From Salinilacihabitans rarus (GTDB taxonomy: Archaea; Halobacteriota; Halobacteria; Halobacteriales; Natrialbaceae): a stretch of 64,000 nt of DNA. Made by a program: the position numbers and the translations under genes. Below, piece after piece: positions 26,917 through 34,595 of this stretch (its first letter is position 1; each line of letters starts with the position of its first letter). The notes below the pieces were generated by a model, which saw only the letters and a program-made list of their open reading frames with translations, did no database searches and was not told where the DNA came from. Location: positions 372,001-436,000 of the forward strand of contig NZ_CP100762.1 in the NCBI RefSeq assembly GCF_024296665.1. The letters run 5' to 3'.

Positions 26917-27309
26917 TCAACAACAGAAGATAAACGGGTAGAGCAGCCCCACGCGGTCGCCCTCCGAGAGTTCCGTCTCGAACCCGTCGAGGTGCTCGTT
27001 GAACCGGCCGTTGATCGTGACGCGGGCGTACGGCCGGGTCTGCTCGCCCTCGGGGTTCTTGCGCCACGTGCCGGGGAGGTCGTCGGGGACGGGCGCCCAG
27101 CCGCGGGCCGTCGCGTCGGCCTCCGTCTCGGCGATCAGCAGGTCCTCGACGGGGTGCTCCTCGAAGAACGCTTCGAGGAACTCCCGCAGGCTGGACCCCT
27201 CGAAGGTGAACTCGATGTCGTGCTCCCCGATGGCGGTTCGGACGTGGCCCGTACAGCGGACGTCGACCGTCGTGGTGTCGGCTCGCGCCTCCTGAGCGTC
27301 GGTTGCCAT
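26917..27309 (-). CDS. MoaD/ThiS-like beta-grasp protein ending in Cys-Cys
   Basis: 130 residues. The fold reads as a ubiquitin-like beta-grasp protein: VDVRCTGHVRTAIG, EGSSLREFLEAFFEEHP and late ARVTINGRFNEHLDG...LSEGDRVGLLYPF. MoaD, ThiS and archaeal SAMPs end in Gly-Gly, which is adenylated and thiolated; this protein ends FIFCC instead, so it cannot be activated in the usual way. A double cysteine could bind a metal or carry sulfur directly. It is divergent from the COX1-like gene with a shared palindrome (27356), tying it to the same putative regulon. Function unknown. Confidence 0.72.
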   Translation of the reverse strand: MATDAQEARADTTTVDVRCTGHVRTAIGEHDIEFTFEGSSLREFLEAFFEEHPVEDLLIAETEADATARGWAPVPDDLPGTWRKNPEGEQTRPYARVTINGRFNEHLDGFETELSEGDRVGLLYPFIFCC

Positions 27310-27355
27310 GGTCGGCTACGCCCGTCTACGTCCCGGCGCGGGGAGAGCTGTCTTC

Positions 27356-27367
27356 CGAACATGTTCG
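27356..27367. promoter_or_regulatory. Second copy of palindrome CGAACATGTTCG
   Basis: Identical to the site at 24759. It sits 47 bp from the MoaD-like start (27309) and 38 bp from the COX1-like start (27405), again in a divergent promoter region. Confidence 0.6.
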
Positions 27368-27404
27368 TCGCCAACGCGAGGGGACCCGCGGCCGAAGCCC
27401 GGGT

Positions 27405-28766
27405 ATGAACGCGATTCCCGGGGGGTTGCGGACCGATCAGCAGCCGCCGATGGCGATCCCGCTGCGCCACTTCGTCGTCGCGCTGGCGTTTCTCGTCGTC
27501 GGCGTCGGAGGCGGGGCCGCCCTCGCGGTCGCGAGGGGGCCGGGGCTGGCGCCGCTCGCCCACCGCCACGCGCTGCTGGTCGGCTGGATCGCGCTGACGA
27601 TCATGGGCGCGATGACGCAGTTCGTCCCCGTCTGGTCCGGCGTGACGATCCACTCCAGACGGCTCGCGGTCGCCCAGCTCTGGCTCGCCGTCGCGGGGCT
27701 CGTCGGCTTCCTCGCGGGCCTGCTCGCGGGGGCGTTCGAACTCCTGCCCGCGTTCGCCGCGGTGCTCGCCGTCGGGATCCTGACGTTCGTCTACAACGTC
27801 GGCCGGACGCTGCTGCGGGCTCGGCCGTTCGATACGATCGAGCGCCACTTCGCGCTCGCGCTCGTCTGCTTCGCGCTCGTCGCGACGTTCGGCCTCGGCC
27901 TCGCGGTCGACTTCACGACGCCGGTCTTCGAACCGCTCTCGATCGCCCGAAGCGAGGCGATCCTCGTCCACGCGACCCTCGCGCTCTACGGCGCGGTCCT
28001 GCTGACGGTGATCGGCGCGCTCGGCCAGCTCGCGAAGATGTTCACGCAGGCGACCCTCGAACCGGTCGACGACGCGCTCCTGCTCGGCGAGGAGGCCCTC
28101 GTGGTCGGCGGCCTCGCGGTGCTGGTCGTCGGCCGCGGGACGGGCTGGGAGGCGGCGGCGCGCGTCGGCGGCCTCGCGCTGCTCGTCGGCGTGGTCGCCT
28201 TCGCCGTCGTGATCGCGCGACTGCTCGCGCGCGCCACGGTCGACCCCAGCCCGATGACGCGGCGCTACTGGGTCGTCGTCGCCTCCCTGATCGCGTGGGC
28301 GGGACTGGCCGCGCCCGCGTGGTGGGACGACCCGGCGAGTTACGCGACGCTGTTCGGCCATCCCGAGGGGCGGAACCTGTTGCTGTTCGGCGTCCTCGCG
28401 TTCGTCGTCGTCGGCAGCCTCTACCACATCGTCCCCTTTATCATCTGGATCGAGCGCTACAGCGACCGGATCGGCCTCGAGAAGGTGCCGATGATCGACG
28501 ACCTCTACGACGACCGCCTCGAACGCGCGGACTTCGCCGCGACCCTCGTCGGCGCCGCCGGCCTCGTCGCCGGCGAACTGCTCTCGCTCGCGGCGACCGT
28601 CCGCGCCGCGGCCGGCCTCCTCGCGACGGTCGGCTTCGCCCTGTTCGTCGCCAACCTCCTGCTGACGATCCACCGCCACGGTCCCGGTCTGGCGGGCGTC
28701 CTCGCGGGCGACCTCGGGACGGACGAGGACGGCGCCGTCGAGGGCGTCGACGCCGCCGAGCGCTGA
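27405..28766 (+). CDS. Polytopic membrane protein resembling haem-copper oxidase subunit I / NnrS
   Basis: 453 residues with about 12 hydrophobic helices. Histidine-bearing helices recall the COX1/NorB superfamily: LAHRHALLVGWIALTIMGAM (about 56-75), ILVHATLALYGAVLLTVIGA and SLYHIVPFIIWIERY. The full set of haem and copper ligands of a working terminal oxidase is not evident, so it may be a NnrS-like or accessory haem protein. The context (AhbC, MoaD-like and MIP18-like genes, common palindrome) points to anaerobic respiration or nitric-oxide-related functions. Start ATG 27405 follows the palindrome by 38 bp. Confidence 0.7.
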   Translation: MNAIPGGLRTDQQPPMAIPLRHFVVALAFLVVGVGGGAALAVARGPGLAPLAHRHALLVGWIALTIMGAMTQFVPVWSGVTIHSRRLAVAQLWLAVAGLVGFLAGLLAGAFELLPAFAAVLAVGILTFVYNVGRTLLRARPFDTIERHFALALVCFALVATFGLGLAVDFTTPVFEPLSIARSEAILVHATLALYGAVLLTVIGALGQLAKMFTQATLEPVDDALLLGEEALVVGGLAVLVVGRGTGWEAAARVGGLALLVGVVAFAVVIARLLARATVDPSPMTRRYWVVVASLIAWAGLAAPAWWDDPASYATLFGHPEGRNLLLFGVLAFVVVGSLYHIVPFIIWIERYSDRIGLEKVPMIDDLYDDRLERADFAATLVGAAGLVAGELLSLAATVRAAAGLLATVGFALFVANLLLTIHRHGPGLAGVLAGDLGTDEDGAVEGVDAAER

Positions 28767-28834
28767 CGGCGGACCCGACGCCGCACGCGGCAGGCTTTTG
28801 CCCGCGTCCGGCGTAAGACCGTAGATCACGCATC

Positions 28835-29605
28835 ATGAGCCACGCTGCCACCGGGAGCGAACTGGAGGAGGTGTCGAGAGGGATTCGGGCCGGTGTGGAC
28901 CGGCTGACGGCCGCGATCGAGGGCGGCGCGTCCGAGCGGGACTTATCGGAGACGGCGACGGAGTTCTGGGAGGTCGTCGAGGCCGCTGCCGCCCTCCTCG
29001 GGACGGTCGACCTCGCGGCGGCGCCGGACGTCGTCGACCCGCGGACGATCCCGGAGGCGGTCGACGCGGCCGCGATTCCGGCCGCGATCGCGGCGCGCGA
29101 TCCGGATCGCGCGCTGGACGTCCGACCCATCCTGCAGGCGGTCGAACTGCGCGAACTCTGGAACGCCGTCGACCTCGTCGAGTTCGCGAGGGCAAAGCGG
29201 CGCCTCGACGTGGAACTGGCCGACGTGGTCGACGTCGACGGCGCGTCCGGGTCGGCCGACTCGGACGTCGCCCGCGACCTCGACGAGTTCGCCGCCGAGA
29301 ACCGGACCGCGAGTCGGAACGCCGCGGTGCAACAGCAGGCGCGAAAGCGGGTCGGGGCGGCCCGCGCCGCGGCCGTCGACGCACACGTCACCCTCGAATC
29401 GGCGTACGACGCGAACCGGAGCCGGCGGCGCTCGCGGAACCCGACGGCGGTCTCGCTCCGGAGTCCCGGACCGCTCCCGGCGAGCAGTTCCGCGGCGTTT
29501 TCGACGGTTCCGGCGACCGTCCGGGGCGCGGCGGTCGACGCCCCGCCGCGGCTCTACGGCCGGCGGTGGCGGGACGTCCGGCGCGAGCGGGAGAGCGGGC
29601 GGTGA
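28835..29605 (+). CDS. Hypothetical alanine-rich helical protein
   Basis: 256 residues, strongly haloarchaeal codon usage, no family recognised. Residues 1-215 are amphipathic helices rich in Ala, Val and Glu (for example GSELEEVSRGIRAGVDRLTA; QQQARKRVGAARAAAVDAHV); the last 50 residues are basic, proline- and serine-rich. No signal peptide or membrane helix is seen. It follows the COX1-like gene by 68 bp in the same direction and converges with the membrane protein at 29616, so it probably belongs to the same module. Soluble; role unknown. Confidence 0.6.
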   Translation: MSHAATGSELEEVSRGIRAGVDRLTAAIEGGASERDLSETATEFWEVVEAAAALLGTVDLAAAPDVVDPRTIPEAVDAAAIPAAIAARDPDRALDVRPILQAVELRELWNAVDLVEFARAKRRLDVELADVVDVDGASGSADSDVARDLDEFAAENRTASRNAAVQQQARKRVGAARAAAVDAHVTLESAYDANRSRRRSRNPTAVSLRSPGPLPASSSAAFSTVPATVRGAAVDAPPRLYGRRWRDVRRERESGR

Positions 29606-29615
29606 GCCGGCTGGC

Positions 29616-30803
29616 TCACACCGGCCGCTCGACGAACAGGACCGCGAGAATCGCCGCGTAGACGGCGGCGCCGGCGAGCGCGAGCCAGCGGCCGAGCGCC
29701 GCCGCCGCGGGGGCGTCGACGAGCAGGCCGCCGGCTTCGAGGGCGATGCCCGACGCGAACAGCCCGACGGAGGCGGCCGCGGTCCGGTCGTCGACGCCGC
29801 GGCGCGTGGCGACCGACGGCGGGTAGAACTGGTAGGAGACGCCGACGATCGAGAGCGCGAGGAAGCCCCCGACGGCGAGGCGGTAGTGGGCGTCGAGCGC
29901 GGCCGCGTCGACGCCGACGAACGCGAACCACAGGCCGAGCGCGACCGCAACGACGCCAAAGCCCACGGCCGCCAGAACCGCCGGGAAGCCGACGCGGCGG
30001 CGCTCGCTGCGCCGGTAGAGGTCGGCGTACGCGGCGGCGAAGCCGACGACGGCGCTCGCCTGGAGGGCGGCGCCGAGCCGGAAGGGGAGGCCGCCGAGGA
30101 AGTCACCCGCCAGCAGCGCGGGCGCCGCGGCCCCCGCGGGGAGGACGGCGTAGACGAGCGCGGGTCGCGGGTCGGCGACGAGAAACCGCGGGAGCAGGCG
30201 GAAGCCGACGGCGAACAGGAGCAAGGCGCCCGCGCCCGCGGCGAGCAGGTGGGAGGCCGGCGGGCCGTTCGCGGGGAGGACGGCGGGCGCGAGGCCGACT
30301 CCGTCGAGTACGGGCAGCGCGGCGCCGGCGAGGAGGTACGCGAGGACGACCGGAACGGCCGCGTTCGCGACGCGGTCGACGGTCAGGCGGTGCTCGTCGA
30401 CCGCGCCGGTCCCGGTCTCCCGGCCAGAGAGGTTGTCCCGGACGGTCCAGCCGAGCGCGCCGACGAAGACGAGCGCGCCGGCGAGCCAGAGGACGGCGCC
30501 GGCGAACGCGACCGTCGGGGACGCGAGCCCCGCCTCGCCGGCGAAGCGGCAGGCCGCGCCGGCGGCGGCCAGCGGGAGGTGGACGAACGGCGCCCGGGGG
30601 AACGCGAGTTCGCGGGCGAAGTACGAGGGGACGAGCGCGTAGGCCTTCCCGAAGACGACGTGGAAGACGAAGCCGTAGAGTCCGAGCGCCAGCGCCGCGG
30701 ACCGGCCGAGCCCCGCGACGACGGCGGCCTGCCAGGCGACGAGGAAGGCGACCCCGGTGGCGACGAACGCGCGCGAGCCCCGGCTGACCGTCGCCGTCGC
30801 CAT
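29616..30803 (-). CDS. Second polytopic COX1/NnrS-like membrane protein
   Basis: 395 residues, about 11-12 helices. Its pattern of His-bearing helices (YGFVFHVVFGKAYALVP, ASHLLAAGAGALLLFAVGF, LDAHYRLAVGGFLALSIVG) resembles the protein at 27405, suggesting both derive from the same haem-copper-oxidase-related membrane family. The ATG at 30803 lies 1 nt beyond the stop of the upstream MIP18-like gene (30805), so the two form an operon that is read from the promoter with palindromes at 31437/31481. The role is probably in haem or NO handling, inferred from context only. Confidence 0.68.
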   Translation of the reverse strand: MATATVSRGSRAFVATGVAFLVAWQAAVVAGLGRSAALALGLYGFVFHVVFGKAYALVPSYFARELAFPRAPFVHLPLAAAGAACRFAGEAGLASPTVAFAGAVLWLAGALVFVGALGWTVRDNLSGRETGTGAVDEHRLTVDRVANAAVPVVLAYLLAGAALPVLDGVGLAPAVLPANGPPASHLLAAGAGALLLFAVGFRLLPRFLVADPRPALVYAVLPAGAAAPALLAGDFLGGLPFRLGAALQASAVVGFAAAYADLYRRSERRRVGFPAVLAAVGFGVVAVALGLWFAFVGVDAAALDAHYRLAVGGFLALSIVGVSYQFYPPSVATRRGVDDRTAAASVGLFASGIALEAGGLLVDAPAAAALGRWLALAGAAVYAAILAVLFVERPV

Positions 30804-30804
30804 C

Positions 30805-31395
30805 CTAGAAGGGGGAGCCCTCGCCGTCGGTCGAGTCGTCGCCCTCGTTCGCGGCGGCGACGCCGGCCGTCGGATCGGGGGTCAGCGAGTCGAGAGCCGC
30901 GTCGTCGAGGCCCGACTCGAGTGCCTCCGCCTCGAGGTCGGCGAGGTCGGACTCGACGGCCGCGGCGCGGTGGTGGCTGGGGTGGACGCGCACCCGGACG
31001 AGGTCGTACCCGTGGCGGTCGGCGAGGCCGTTCCACGCGCGGAACGACCCCTTCGCGAGGGCGGCCGCCTGCGGGCAGAACGGCGTCGTCGGCGTGAACT
31101 CCGCGCGCAGGACGGCGGGGTCGTCGGCGTCGACGGCGTAGCGGTAGCCGGCGTCGGGGTGGCGCCGGTCGAGGTTGAGCCGCGCGAGGTTGTAGCCGAA
31201 CGTCGCGTCGTAGACGCCACGCTCCTCGAACACCTCGCGGGTCACCTCGTGGAACGCGACGTGGTCCTCGCCCGCGAGGACGTCGTGGCCGTCGAGGAAC
31301 GGACCGGGCTCGGGGACGCTCGCCGGGACGAACTCGGCCCAGTCGTCGAAGCTCCCGTCGTCTCCGTCGGAGGCCGCTCTCGAGAACGGGTTCAT
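30805..31395 (-). CDS. MIP18/PaaD-like (DUF59-type) protein
   Basis: 196 residues. The centre, residues about 60-150, has a MIP18-like core: VYDATFGYNLARLNLD, then LRAEFTPTTPFCPQAA and FRAWNGLADRHGYDLVRVRV. The FTPTTPFCPQ stretch parallels the TLTTPxCP loop of PaaD and MIP18-family proteins, whose conserved cysteine helps load Fe-S clusters. It is longer than PaaD, with acidic N- and C-terminal extensions. A maturation role for a metalloenzyme of this region is plausible. Start ATG 31395, with a TATA-like CATATTGG 26-33 bp upstream, so it is probably leaderless. Confidence 0.65.
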   Translation of the reverse strand: MNPFSRAASDGDDGSFDDWAEFVPASVPEPGPFLDGHDVLAGEDHVAFHEVTREVFEERGVYDATFGYNLARLNLDRRHPDAGYRYAVDADDPAVLRAEFTPTTPFCPQAAALAKGSFRAWNGLADRHGYDLVRVRVHPSHHRAAAVESDLADLEAEALESGLDDAALDSLTPDPTAGVAAANEGDDSTDGEGSPF

Positions 31396-31436
31396 GTCGG
31401 CCGTGACTACTCGCTCCGGCCCCCAATATGTACCCC

Positions 31437-31448
31437 CGAACGTGTTCC
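31437..31448. promoter_or_regulatory. Palindrome variant CGAACGTGTTCC
   Basis: A 12-bp variant (one mismatch in the second half-site) of the palindrome at 24759. It sits just upstream of the TATA-like box for the MIP18-like gene, about 48 bp before its start: the position expected for an activator. Confidence 0.5.
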
Positions 31449-31480
31449 CGTCCGTGGGCGGGGAGTCGCGCGGGTGCGGC

Positions 31481-31492
31481 CGAACACGTTCG
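31481..31492. promoter_or_regulatory. Palindrome variant CGAACACGTTCG
   Basis: Fourth site of the set, with both CGAAC and GTTCG half-sites intact. It lies about 45 bp upstream of the rightward gene at 31532, so the two sites of this divergent region serve one gene each. Confidence 0.55.
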
Positions 31493-31531
31493 CCGATACG
31501 TTCTGGTGGGCATCGTTCCAACCGTCGGCCG

Positions 31532-31816
31532 ATGGCGGTCGAACGATCCGACACTACCGGCGATCGGCGGGCGCCGTCACCGAACGCCTACGGCGACGTC
31601 GACGAGATCGAACAACGACACGTCGAGCGGGCGCTGAACCGTCTCGCCTCCCGTGGTGACCTGACTGACGACCAGCGCGAGGCCGTCGCCGAGTTGGCCC
31701 GTTCGATCACGTCGTCGCTCGCCCCGGCCGCCATCGCGACGGTCCGGGCCGGCCGAACGACTCCGGGCGAGTCGGTCGCCGGGCAGTCCCGCGACGAGCG
31801 GGACCGGTCCCGGTGA
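31532..31816 (+). CDS. Free-standing protein resembling the glutamyl-tRNA reductase dimerisation domain
   Basis: 94 residues from the ATG at 31532. The helical core HVERALNRLASRGDLTDDQ followed by REAVAELARSITSSLAP and AAIATVRAG resembles the C-terminal dimerisation domain of GluTR (HemA), where about 20 residues of helix and 'lt..q..v...la..lv..l..pt..l' occur. No NADPH or catalytic domain is present. It could modulate HemA or be a domain relic. The palindrome at 31481 controls its promoter, placing it with the haem genes of this region. Homology is suggested by eye only. Confidence 0.5.
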   Translation: MAVERSDTTGDRRAPSPNAYGDVDEIEQRHVERALNRLASRGDLTDDQREAVAELARSITSSLAPAAIATVRAGRTTPGESVAGQSRDERDRSR

Positions 31817-32014
31817 GCGCACCGGGCGACCGACCCGGCCGTCGACGCGCCGGATCGCCTCTCCCCCCGTCTTCTCGCCGCTCGACGCCGACAGCCACAC
31901 CGGCAGGTCCGGGCGACGACCGGCGGTAGTCGTGCGACGATCGTATCCGGGGAGTGAGACGGGGTAGCCAACCGGGTGAAAGCACTTACCGGTGGCCCGC
32001 GACCGTTCCGGTCG

Positions 32015-32653
32015 ATGGTCGAGCGAGACGACGTTCGTCGGGCCTACGACGAACTCGCGGAGGTCTACGCCGCACAGCGGAGCGAAGACGGCACCGGCAC
32101 GGAGCGTCTCGAGACGTTCCTCGAGTCCCTCCCGTCGTCGGCCCGCGTGCTGGACGCCGGTTGCGGGCAGGGGACGCCGATCCTCGGCCGACTGCGCGAC
32201 TCGACCGACGCCGTCGGCGTCGACTTCTCGCGGGAACAGCTACGGCTGGCGGCGGGGAACGTCCCCGGCGCGTCCCTCGTCCGGGGGGACATGACGACGC
32301 TGCCGTTCGCGACCGGCGCGTTCGACGCCGTGGTCGCGTACTGGTCGCTGATCCACGTCCCGATGGACGACCACCCGACGGTCGTCGACGAGTTCGCACG
32401 CGTCCTGCGTCCGGGCGGTCGGCTGCTCCTCTGCGAGGGGACGACCGAGTGGGTCGGCGAGAACACGGACTGGCTCGACAGCGGCGTGACGATGACGTGG
32501 AACATCGCCGGCGCCGAAACGACGCGAGAGCAGTTGCGAGACGCCGGATTCGAAATCGTCGACGAGTGGGGCGTCCCCGAGGAGCTGGGTGAAGACGAAG
32601 ACGACGCCGACGACGAGCCGTGGACGTTCTTCTCGGCGCGACTCGACGGGTGA
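32015..32653 (+). CDS. Class I SAM-dependent methyltransferase
   Basis: 212 residues from the ATG at 32015; the in-frame GTG at 31976 is the alternative. SAM-binding motif I is VLDAGCGQGTPI, motif II VGVDFSREQL, then the motif FDAVVAYWSLIHVP and VLRPGGRLLLCE. It is a standard Rossmann methyltransferase of the small-molecule type (UbiE/Methyltransf_11). The acidic C-terminus contains EDEDDADDE. No operon partner identifies the substrate: the next gene downstream is the tRNA on the opposite strand. Confidence 0.85.
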   Translation: MVERDDVRRAYDELAEVYAAQRSEDGTGTERLETFLESLPSSARVLDAGCGQGTPILGRLRDSTDAVGVDFSREQLRLAAGNVPGASLVRGDMTTLPFATGAFDAVVAYWSLIHVPMDDHPTVVDEFARVLRPGGRLLLCEGTTEWVGENTDWLDSGVTMTWNIAGAETTREQLRDAGFEIVDEWGVPEELGEDEDDADDEPWTFFSARLDG

Positions 32654-32694
32654 CGGAACGAGACGTGCGACTCACGAGGTTGTTCGTCGGAGAA

Positions 32695-32821
32695 TGCTCC
32701 GTCTGGGATTTGAACCACGGCCAGACGTGCTCGCTACGCTGCGCGCGACTGGTCTGATTCGAATCCCATCCGTGCGCGCTTTGCTTCGCGTCACTCCGCG
32801 TTGCTACGTTCGCTCGAAAAG
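32695..32821. repeat. Hairpin element carrying a copy of the tRNA-Glu 3' end
   Basis: 22 bases identical to the tRNA-Glu 3' end (32695-32716 and 32822-32843), same orientation, 127 bp apart. Immediately inside, the T-arm-like GGGATTTGAA (32705-32714) is repeated inverted as TTCGAATCCC (32758-32767), enclosing an inner CCAGAC/GTCTG stem; a GC-rich spacer with TTCGCG-type bases then reaches the tRNA. Architecture equals that at tRNA-Leu (5639). Confidence 0.6.
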
Positions 32822-32896
32822 TGCTCCGTCTGGGATTTGAACCCAGGTCATCGGCTCGAAAGGCCGAAATGATTGGCCGGACTACACCAACGGAGC
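32822..32896 (-). tRNA. tRNA-Glu (anticodon TTC)
   Basis: 75 nt read leftward. Acceptor GCTCCGT (32896-32890) pairs with ACGGAGC (32829-32823), discriminator A at 32822. The anticodon loop CTTTCGA gives TTC, and the T-arm is TGGGTTCAAATCCCA. No intron. A TATA-like CTTTTTACTA at about 32976-32985 lies 80 bp upstream. Between them the acceptor-like CAACGGAGC is repeated near 32944-32952. Confidence 0.95.
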
Positions 32897-33082
32897 GTTC
32901 ACTTCGTTCCGCCCCGAGCCCTACGTCGCCGCGCTCCGTAGGACAACGGAGCTCGCATCTCCTGCTTGCTCTGGCCTAGTAAAAAGCGTTCCGTTCCGCG
33001 CCGAGGATGCCATCTCGTCACGCACTCCGTCGGCGGGCTCGCCGCCTCAACGCTTTTCGTCCCCGAGTGCGACCGACCGGGC

Positions 33083-33820
33083 ATGCGCTACGTCCGATTC
33101 CGCGACCCGGCCGGAGCCGTCCGGCGAGGCGAACTCGAGAGCGGTCACGTCCACTTCGGCACCGAGAGCTACGCGCTCGACGACGACGCGATCGACGTCC
33201 TGCCGCCGTGCGAGCCGTCGAAGCTCGTCTGCGTCGGCCGCAACTACGCCGACCACGCCGCCGAGATGGACTCCGACGTCCCCGACCGGCCGCTGTTGTT
33301 CCTCAAGCCGCCGAACACGGTCGCCGCCCACGGCGACACCGTCACCGCCCCCGCCGGGAAGGCCCGCGTCGACTACGAGGCCGAACTGGGCGTCGTGATC
33401 GGCGAGCAGTGCCGTCACGTCCCCGAGAGCGACGCGATGGACGTCGTCGCGGGCTTTACCTGCGTGAACGACCTCTCGAACCGCGACGACCAGCGCGAGG
33501 AGCAAAACTGGGTCCGCGGGAAGGCCTTCGACGGCGCGGCACCGATGGGCCCCGTCCTCGCCACCCCCGACGAGGTACCTGCCGACGCCACCGTCCGCTC
33601 GCGGGTCGACGGCGAGGTGAAACAGGACGGTTCGCGCGACCGGCTCATCTTCTCCGTCCCGGAGCTGATCGCCGAGATCACGACCTACCTCACCCTCGAA
33701 CCGGGCGACGTGATCGCCACCGGCACCCCCGAGGGGGTCGGCCCGCTGGCCGACGGCGACACGGTCGAGATCGACGTCGAGGGGGTGGGAACCCTCGAAC
33801 ACTCGGTACGGGTTCCCTAG
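33083..33820 (+). CDS. Fumarylacetoacetate hydrolase family protein
   Basis: 245 residues, ATG 33083. FAH-fold markers: KLVCVGRNYADHAAEM, PLLFLKPPNTVAAHG, DYEAELGVVIG with the metal-ligating Glu pair, and at the C-terminus GDVIATGTPEGVGPL. Family members hydrolyse or decarboxylate 2-oxo acids such as fumarylpyruvate, acylpyruvate or 5-carboxymethyl-2-hydroxymuconate derivatives. The substrate is not determined. The next gene follows in the same direction after a 45-bp gap with a T-rich TATA-like CGCTTTTCGG. Confidence 0.88.
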   Translation: MRYVRFRDPAGAVRRGELESGHVHFGTESYALDDDAIDVLPPCEPSKLVCVGRNYADHAAEMDSDVPDRPLLFLKPPNTVAAHGDTVTAPAGKARVDYEAELGVVIGEQCRHVPESDAMDVVAGFTCVNDLSNRDDQREEQNWVRGKAFDGAAPMGPVLATPDEVPADATVRSRVDGEVKQDGSRDRLIFSVPELIAEITTYLTLEPGDVIATGTPEGVGPLADGDTVEIDVEGVGTLEHSVRVP

Positions 33821-33865
33821 TCCGGGACGGGAACGCTTTTCGGCCGCCTGACCGAACGGAACGGT

Positions 33866-34567
33866 ATGACCGTCCGCTTCGGCGCCGTCGCCGTCGACTG
33901 GCTCGGGTACGCGACCGTCCGCCTCGAAGGGGAGACCGGGGCCGTCGTCTACACCGACCCCGGGAGGTACGGCGTGCTCGACGGCTACGACGCCCGCGAC
34001 GGCGATCTGGTGCTCGTCACCCACGACGACCACTACGATCCCGAGGGGATCCGGCGGGTGGCCCACGACGACGCGCTCGTGCTCGTCCACGAGGCCGTCG
34101 ACGCCGCCGACATCGACCGCGTGGACGAACAGCCGGCGGACCTCCCCTTCGAGGTCGAGCGCGTCCGCGAGGACGAGTCGTTCGTCCTCGGGCCGCTGGA
34201 CCTGTTCACGACGCCCGCGTACAACGAGCCCGACGGGCCGTACACCCGCGAGGACGGGACGCCGTACCACCCCGAAGGCGAGGGCTGTGGCTACGGCGTG
34301 ATAATCGACGGCGTCTGCGCGTTCTGGCCCGGCGACACCGACGCCCTCCCCGTCCACGAGGGACTCGACGTCGACCTCTTCCTGCCGCCGATCGGCGGTA
34401 GCTTCACGATGGATCGCCGCGACGCGGCCGCCCTCGCCGGCCGGATGGCCCCCGGTCTCGTCCTGCCGATCCACTACGACACGTTCCCGGCGCTTGAAAC
34501 CGACGCCGACGCGTTCGTCGTCGACGTCGCGAACCGCGGCGTCCCGGTGGTCCTCGACGAGCCCTGA
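33866..34567 (+). CDS. MBL-fold metal-dependent hydrolase (UlaG-like)
   Basis: 233 residues. The metallo-beta-lactamase signature is THDDHYDP (about residues 51-58, HxDH-type), with later metal ligands in GPLDLFTTPAYN, FWPGDTDA and the C-terminal PIHYDTFP. The short UlaG/L-ascorbate-6-phosphate lactonase-like form lacks the extra beta-CASP region, so it is not a nuclease. Substrate unknown. It converges with topoisomerase VI subunit A. Confidence 0.85.
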   Translation: MTVRFGAVAVDWLGYATVRLEGETGAVVYTDPGRYGVLDGYDARDGDLVLVTHDDHYDPEGIRRVAHDDALVLVHEAVDAADIDRVDEQPADLPFEVERVREDESFVLGPLDLFTTPAYNEPDGPYTREDGTPYHPEGEGCGYGVIIDGVCAFWPGDTDALPVHEGLDVDLFLPPIGGSFTMDRRDAAALAGRMAPGLVLPIHYDTFPALETDADAFVVDVANRGVPVVLDEP

Positions 34568-34595
34568 GCCCGCCGACGGTCGTCGGGAGACCCCC

